The position numbers and the translations under genes are program-made. From assembly GCA_900556395.1 (NCBI GenBank), contig USOQ01000001.1, positions 1-64,000 on the forward strand: 64,000 nt of DNA. Direction: 5' to 3'. The notes under the pieces were generated by a model. It ran no database searches. It was not told the origin of the DNA and was given only the letters and a program-made list of their open reading frames with translations. This DNA comes from Candidatus Segatella caccae (lineage in GTDB: Bacteria; Bacteroidota; Bacteroidia; Bacteroidales; Bacteroidaceae). Shown one piece after another: positions 60,543-64,000 of the stretch (position 1 is the stretch's first letter; the number at the start of each line of letters is the position of its first letter).

Positions 60543-63500
60543 TTAAAAGTTTGCATTAAATCCAACACCGAACTCGCGCTTTCTTGGGTAGCGATAAGAG
60601 TCCTTACCAATCTGCAATGGGTTAGAAGTAGAGAACTCTGGGTCGAATCCAGAATAGTTAGTCCAAGTCAACACATTGTTTGCAAAGAAATACACATTGA
60701 GTCTCTTCATAAAGAGCTTCTTTGCGATTGTCTGAGGGAAGTCGTAAGAGAGACGTACATTAGACAGACGAATGAAGGATGCATCTTCCAAGTAGAAAGA
60801 GTTACCCATGCGTCCATTATTATACTCATCATTGAAAGGACGAGGATAAATAGCATTGTCGCCTGGCTTTAGCCACATATTGTAGATAGTATAAGGTGAA
60901 GGGGTAGTACCATCATACTTGAACATGTTGCGGTTGTTCTCTGCAGCATTGTAGATCTTGCCACCGATGGAGTAGTAGAAGCCCAAATAGAGATTGAAGT
61001 TCTTCCACTTCACGTTGGTATTGAAACCACCTGTTACGTCAGGCATAGCGTTACCGATAACCATACGGTCATTATCATCGATAATACCATTCTCAGTTCC
61101 CTTAGGCTCCTCCCAGTTGTAGTCACCACCGCGGAAAGCCTGTCCGTTAGGCAATCTCTTCTTGTGTACCTCACCGGTATACTCCTGACCATTCAAGAGA
61201 TACTTATACTGGAACACACCATTCTCGAATACAGGAGTCAGCTGCTTCCAGTCTGAAGTAAAGGCATTGCTCTCATCGTATGGGAACACGCCCAAGCACT
61301 TAAAGCCATAGAAGTCGCCGATGTGACCACCTTCCTGCATCCACCAGATGTCACCTTCCATATAAGCCTTGCCTTCAGCAAGTTTCTCCACTGTATTGCT
61401 GTTGCCAGAGATATTGAAAGAAGCATTCCATGTCAGGTCCTTCTTACGGATAATGTCACCAGAGATAGAGAGCTCGAAACCACGGTTGCTAATCTCACCA
61501 ATGTTTTTGCGGATATAAGAGAAACCAGTCTCCTTTGGCAACTGATAGTTAGCCAACAATCCGTCTGTATATTTATAGTAGTAGTCTGCTGTTACAACCA
61601 GGCGGTTGTTAAAGAAGTTGAGGTCGAGACCCAAGTCAAACTGACGTGTCTCCTCCCACTTCAAATCTGAAGAACCGATACGGGCTGGTCTCACACCGCC
61701 CACACCGTCATAGATATTGCTTGGTGTATAAGAATAAACATACTCGTAGTTTCCAATACTCTGATTACCGGTAACACCATATGATACACGGAGCTTACCA
61801 TCGGTCATCACCTTGCGTGCGCCCTTGAGAAAAGGCTCATCAGAGAAACGCCATCCGAATGATGCAGATGGGAAATTACCCCACTTATTGTTCTTAGCAA
61901 AACGTGAAGAACCATCACGACGAACGTTCAATGTCAACAAGTAACGACGCAGATAGTCGTATGTAATACGGGTGTAGAAAGAAGCCAAAGAGTGGCGAGT
62001 TTCCACACTGCCTGTTGCAGAAAGGTCGAGGTTGGCGGCAAAAGCGTTCAGGGTATAGATATAGTCGGTAGAAGCATTCATACCGGCGATATTCTCATTT
62101 TCATAATACCATTTCTGAACGCTCATACCTGCCATACCCGTGAAGTGATGAGCACCCCAATTACGTGTGTAAGTAAAGTAGTTCTCATTCATCCAGTTCC
62201 AGTTCAAGTAATTGTAAGAGTAACCGTTGTTGCTCTTCTGCCACTCATCTGTAATCAAACTTGGAATCAATTTCTTACGTTTGTCAAGATAGAAGTTAGC
62301 ATTGATGTTGGTACGGAACGACAGATGCTTGTTGAACTTAAAGTTGAAATATTGATAGAAGTTAGCTTTATACGAATTAGTAAAGTCTGTGGTATAGTTG
62401 ATAAGGGCCAATGGGTTCTTCTGTCCATTGAACACACCTACAATAGAACCATCCGAATAGGTGGTGTTAAAGTAGGGACGACGACTGAGCACAGAGCTAA
62501 GCAACTGCCCCTCATTGACACCTTCCTTCTTAGAATAAGACAAAGACATACGGCTACCCATGCTCAACCACTTGCTTGGCGAATAGTCTGCATTAACACG
62601 GGTGCTGAAACGCTGATAGCCTGTATTATCAATAATACCACGCTCATTATAGTAAGCTGTATTAACGAAATACTTCAACGCCTTAGAACCACCACCGATA
62701 CTTACGTCTACCTCATCCTTGTTACCCACCTGGGTAATCATATCAAGATAGTCGTTATCTACATTAAAGAAGTAGTTATATGGATCCTGCAAGATGTCCA
62801 TACTCTGATCTGGATTACCACCACCATAAGTCAGGAAGTAGTTTCTGCGTGCCTGATCATAGAAGAGACGGTCGGCACGATTGGCTTGAGGAACCTTGTG
62901 TGAAAGCTTACCCCAAGAGTGGTAATACTTAACATTGATCTCTGGCTTACCTTCCTGACCACCACGAGTAGTTACGATGATCACACCATTGGCAGAACGT
63001 GAACCATAGATAGCAGCAGAGGCAGCATCCTTGAGCACTTCCACAGAAACAATATCACTTGGGTTGATGTCATCGATACTCTCCATTGGAGCACCATCTA
63101 CGATATAAAGAGGTGAAACACCTTCAGAAGAGAAGGTAGAGGTACCACGCACCTTGATGGTAGAAGACTCACCTGGCTGACCAGAACCAGATACTACCTG
63201 AACACCGGCAGTACTACCCTGCAAAGCCTCATATACGTTGGTAGCCATCTTGTTCTCAATCTCCTTAGAACTGATAGAAGAGATAGAACCAGTTACATCA
63301 CGCTTCTTCATAGTACCATAACCTACGACGATCACCTCGTCGAGTTTCTTACCTACCTGTGAGTCTTTCATCACGAGCTTCATACTCTGACCATAGACAG
63401 GCAATTTCTCGATGTCCTCCTTACCGATGTAAGAGAAGAGTAAAGGAGTCTTGCGATTGTCATCTTCCAAGGTAAACTCACCATCAAAGTTGGTGATAGT

Positions 63501-63956
63501 ACCCTTACCGGTACCCTTGATACGAACGGTTACACCAATCAATGGCTCACCTTCCTCGTCGACAATAACACCAAAGACCTTGTTGACAGCAGCCTTCTGC
63601 ACGGTCTGTGCTGCTTGCGCTTGCTTGCTTACAACAACAAATTTGCCATTCAACTTATACTGGAAAGGCAAACCCTTGAGAATAGCTGTCATGGCATGTG
63701 TCAAAGGCTCTTTTTTAACAGTTGCTGTCACATGATAAGCTTGAACCTCGTCGTAGGTAAAGAGCACCTTACAACCAGATTCTTTCTCCACAGTCTTCAA
63801 GGCTGTAGCCAGTGGAGTCTTGTTAAAGCTAAGAGTTAGCAACTTCTTCGTAGGGTCAGCACCATAGGCAGACTGTGCTACGAAGACAAATAACAGGGTC
63901 AAAGGTATCATCATTACTAATAACCTTGACCGAAGTTGTTTCTTCATTACACTCAT
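60543..63956 (-). CDS. SusC/RagA TonB-dependent transporter with STN signalling domain (PUL3)
   Basis: An 1137-residue SusC-type transporter with a regulatory extension. Order: signal peptide (about 1-32, ending AYGA), STN domain (about 37-110, LTLSFNKTPLATALKTVEKE), carboxypeptidase-regulatory-like domain (about 127-200), signature DEVIVVGYGTMKKRDVTGSI, plug with VLKDAASAAIYGSRSANGVI (about 308-327), and barrel ending GVGFNANF. The STN domain contacts FecR-type anti-sigma factors, matching the pair at 49697-51421. The alternative ATG at 63947 drops three residues. The promoter is probably beyond the window. Confidence 0.95.
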   Translation of the reverse strand: MSVMKKQLRSRLLVMMIPLTLLFVFVAQSAYGADPTKKLLTLSFNKTPLATALKTVEKESGCKVLFTYDEVQAYHVTATVKKEPLTHAMTAILKGLPFQYKLNGKFVVVSKQAQAAQTVQKAAVNKVFGVIVDEEGEPLIGVTVRIKGTGKGTITNFDGEFTLEDDNRKTPLLFSYIGKEDIEKLPVYGQSMKLVMKDSQVGKKLDEVIVVGYGTMKKRDVTGSISSISSKEIENKMATNVYEALQGSTAGVQVVSGSGQPGESSTIKVRGTSTFSSEGVSPLYIVDGAPMESIDDINPSDIVSVEVLKDAASAAIYGSRSANGVIIVTTRGGQEGKPEINVKYYHSWGKLSHKVPQANRADRLFYDQARRNYFLTYGGGNPDQSMDILQDPYNYFFNVDNDYLDMITQVGNKDEVDVSIGGGSKALKYFVNTAYYNERGIIDNTGYQRFSTRVNADYSPSKWLSMGSRMSLSYSKKEGVNEGQLLSSVLSRRPYFNTTYSDGSIVGVFNGQKNPLALINYTTDFTNSYKANFYQYFNFKFNKHLSFRTNINANFYLDKRKKLIPSLITDEWQKSNNGYSYNYLNWNWMNENYFTYTRNWGAHHFTGMAGMSVQKWYYENENIAGMNASTDYIYTLNAFAANLDLSATGSVETRHSLASFYTRITYDYLRRYLLTLNVRRDGSSRFAKNNKWGNFPSASFGWRFSDEPFLKGARKVMTDGKLRVSYGVTGNQSIGNYEYVYSYTPSNIYDGVGGVRPARIGSSDLKWEETRQFDLGLDLNFFNNRLVVTADYYYKYTDGLLANYQLPKETGFSYIRKNIGEISNRGFELSISGDIIRKKDLTWNASFNISGNSNTVEKLAEGKAYMEGDIWWMQEGGHIGDFYGFKCLGVFPYDESNAFTSDWKQLTPVFENGVFQYKYLLNGQEYTGEVHKKRLPNGQAFRGGDYNWEEPKGTENGIIDDNDRMVIGNAMPDVTGGFNTNVKWKNFNLYLGFYYSIGGKIYNAAENNRNMFKYDGTTPSPYTIYNMWLKPGDNAIYPRPFNDEYNNGRMGNSFYLEDASFIRLSNVRLSYDFPQTIAKKLFMKRLNVYFFANNVLTWTNYSGFDPEFSTSNPLQIGKDSYRYPRKREFGVGFNANF

Positions 63957-64000
63957 GTTAATAGATGAATAGATTTATTTTTAAATAATTAACTAATCAT

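Noticed and set aside
61992..62903. 303-residue open frame opposite the PUL3 susC
   Set aside because: Antisense shadow of a conserved SusC barrel region with no family similarity.
1..64000. tRNA, rRNA or known riboswitch
   Set aside because: No cloverleaf-like intergenic stretch, rRNA sequence or recognisable riboswitch core was seen in any gap.

Overview
The window looks like a chromosome segment of a gut or oral Bacteroidota, most likely Prevotellaceae (Prevotella/Segatella). The support is three SusC/SusD-type glycan uptake loci, Bacteroidota promoters (TTTG, about 20 nt, TAnnTTTG), an STN-domain SusC paired with an ECF sigma/FecR module, the class-specific N-acyl-ornithine carbamoyltransferase, and many lipoproteins. 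Genus is inferred from overall resemblance only. No rRNA, tRNA, CRISPR array or intact insertion sequence was seen.

Layout. 1-1206: end of argD and proC. 1292-12881 (minus): PUL1, with a GH97 alpha-glucosidase, a GH71/99-like lipoprotein, SusD, SusC, two surface proteins and a TPR/LuxR-type membrane regulator; alpha-glucan is the likely substrate class. 13021-15377: XRE-cupin regulator and acyl-CoA ligase. 15408-21345: proB, proA and argF' interrupted by a four-helix-bundle protein, a RhuM protein and a DUF6398 protein, and laced with inverted repeats. 21466-33022: a RidA/chorismatase-like protein, then three copies of a two-gene module (polytopic DUF6057-like membrane protein plus a CxxCH beta-propeller lipoprotein) and a DUF4369-like lipoprotein. 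33354-39972 (minus): PUL2, a SusC/SusD/surface-protein trio without enzymes. 40397-40894: truncated Rpn nuclease. 41135-49693: housekeeping genes (acyltransferase, ddl, rluD-like, PASTA protein, rpmH, efp, GT2, radC, DUF59, lpxH). 49697-63956 (minus): PUL3, with FecR, ECF sigma, GH2, a second GH71/99-like protein, a DUF6528-like propeller, an Ig-like lipoprotein, a fasciclin lipoprotein, SusD and an STN-type SusC.

How they work together. argD, proC, proB, proA and argF' are glutamate-to-proline and glutamate-to-arginine steps; residue 90 of the carbamoyltransferase is Ser, which points to N-succinyl rather than N-acetyl intermediates. PUL1 and PUL3 encode capture, import and hydrolysis of glycans with their own regulators. 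The CxxCH/DUF6057 modules look like a cell-envelope system of unknown role.

Most interesting: (i) the tripled CxxCH-propeller/DUF6057 locus; (ii) a four-helix-bundle gene bracketed by inverted 34-bp repeats, with gene-less derivatives at other gene ends; (iii) a dispersed short repeat that carries a promoter -7 box and sits upstream of three unrelated genes.
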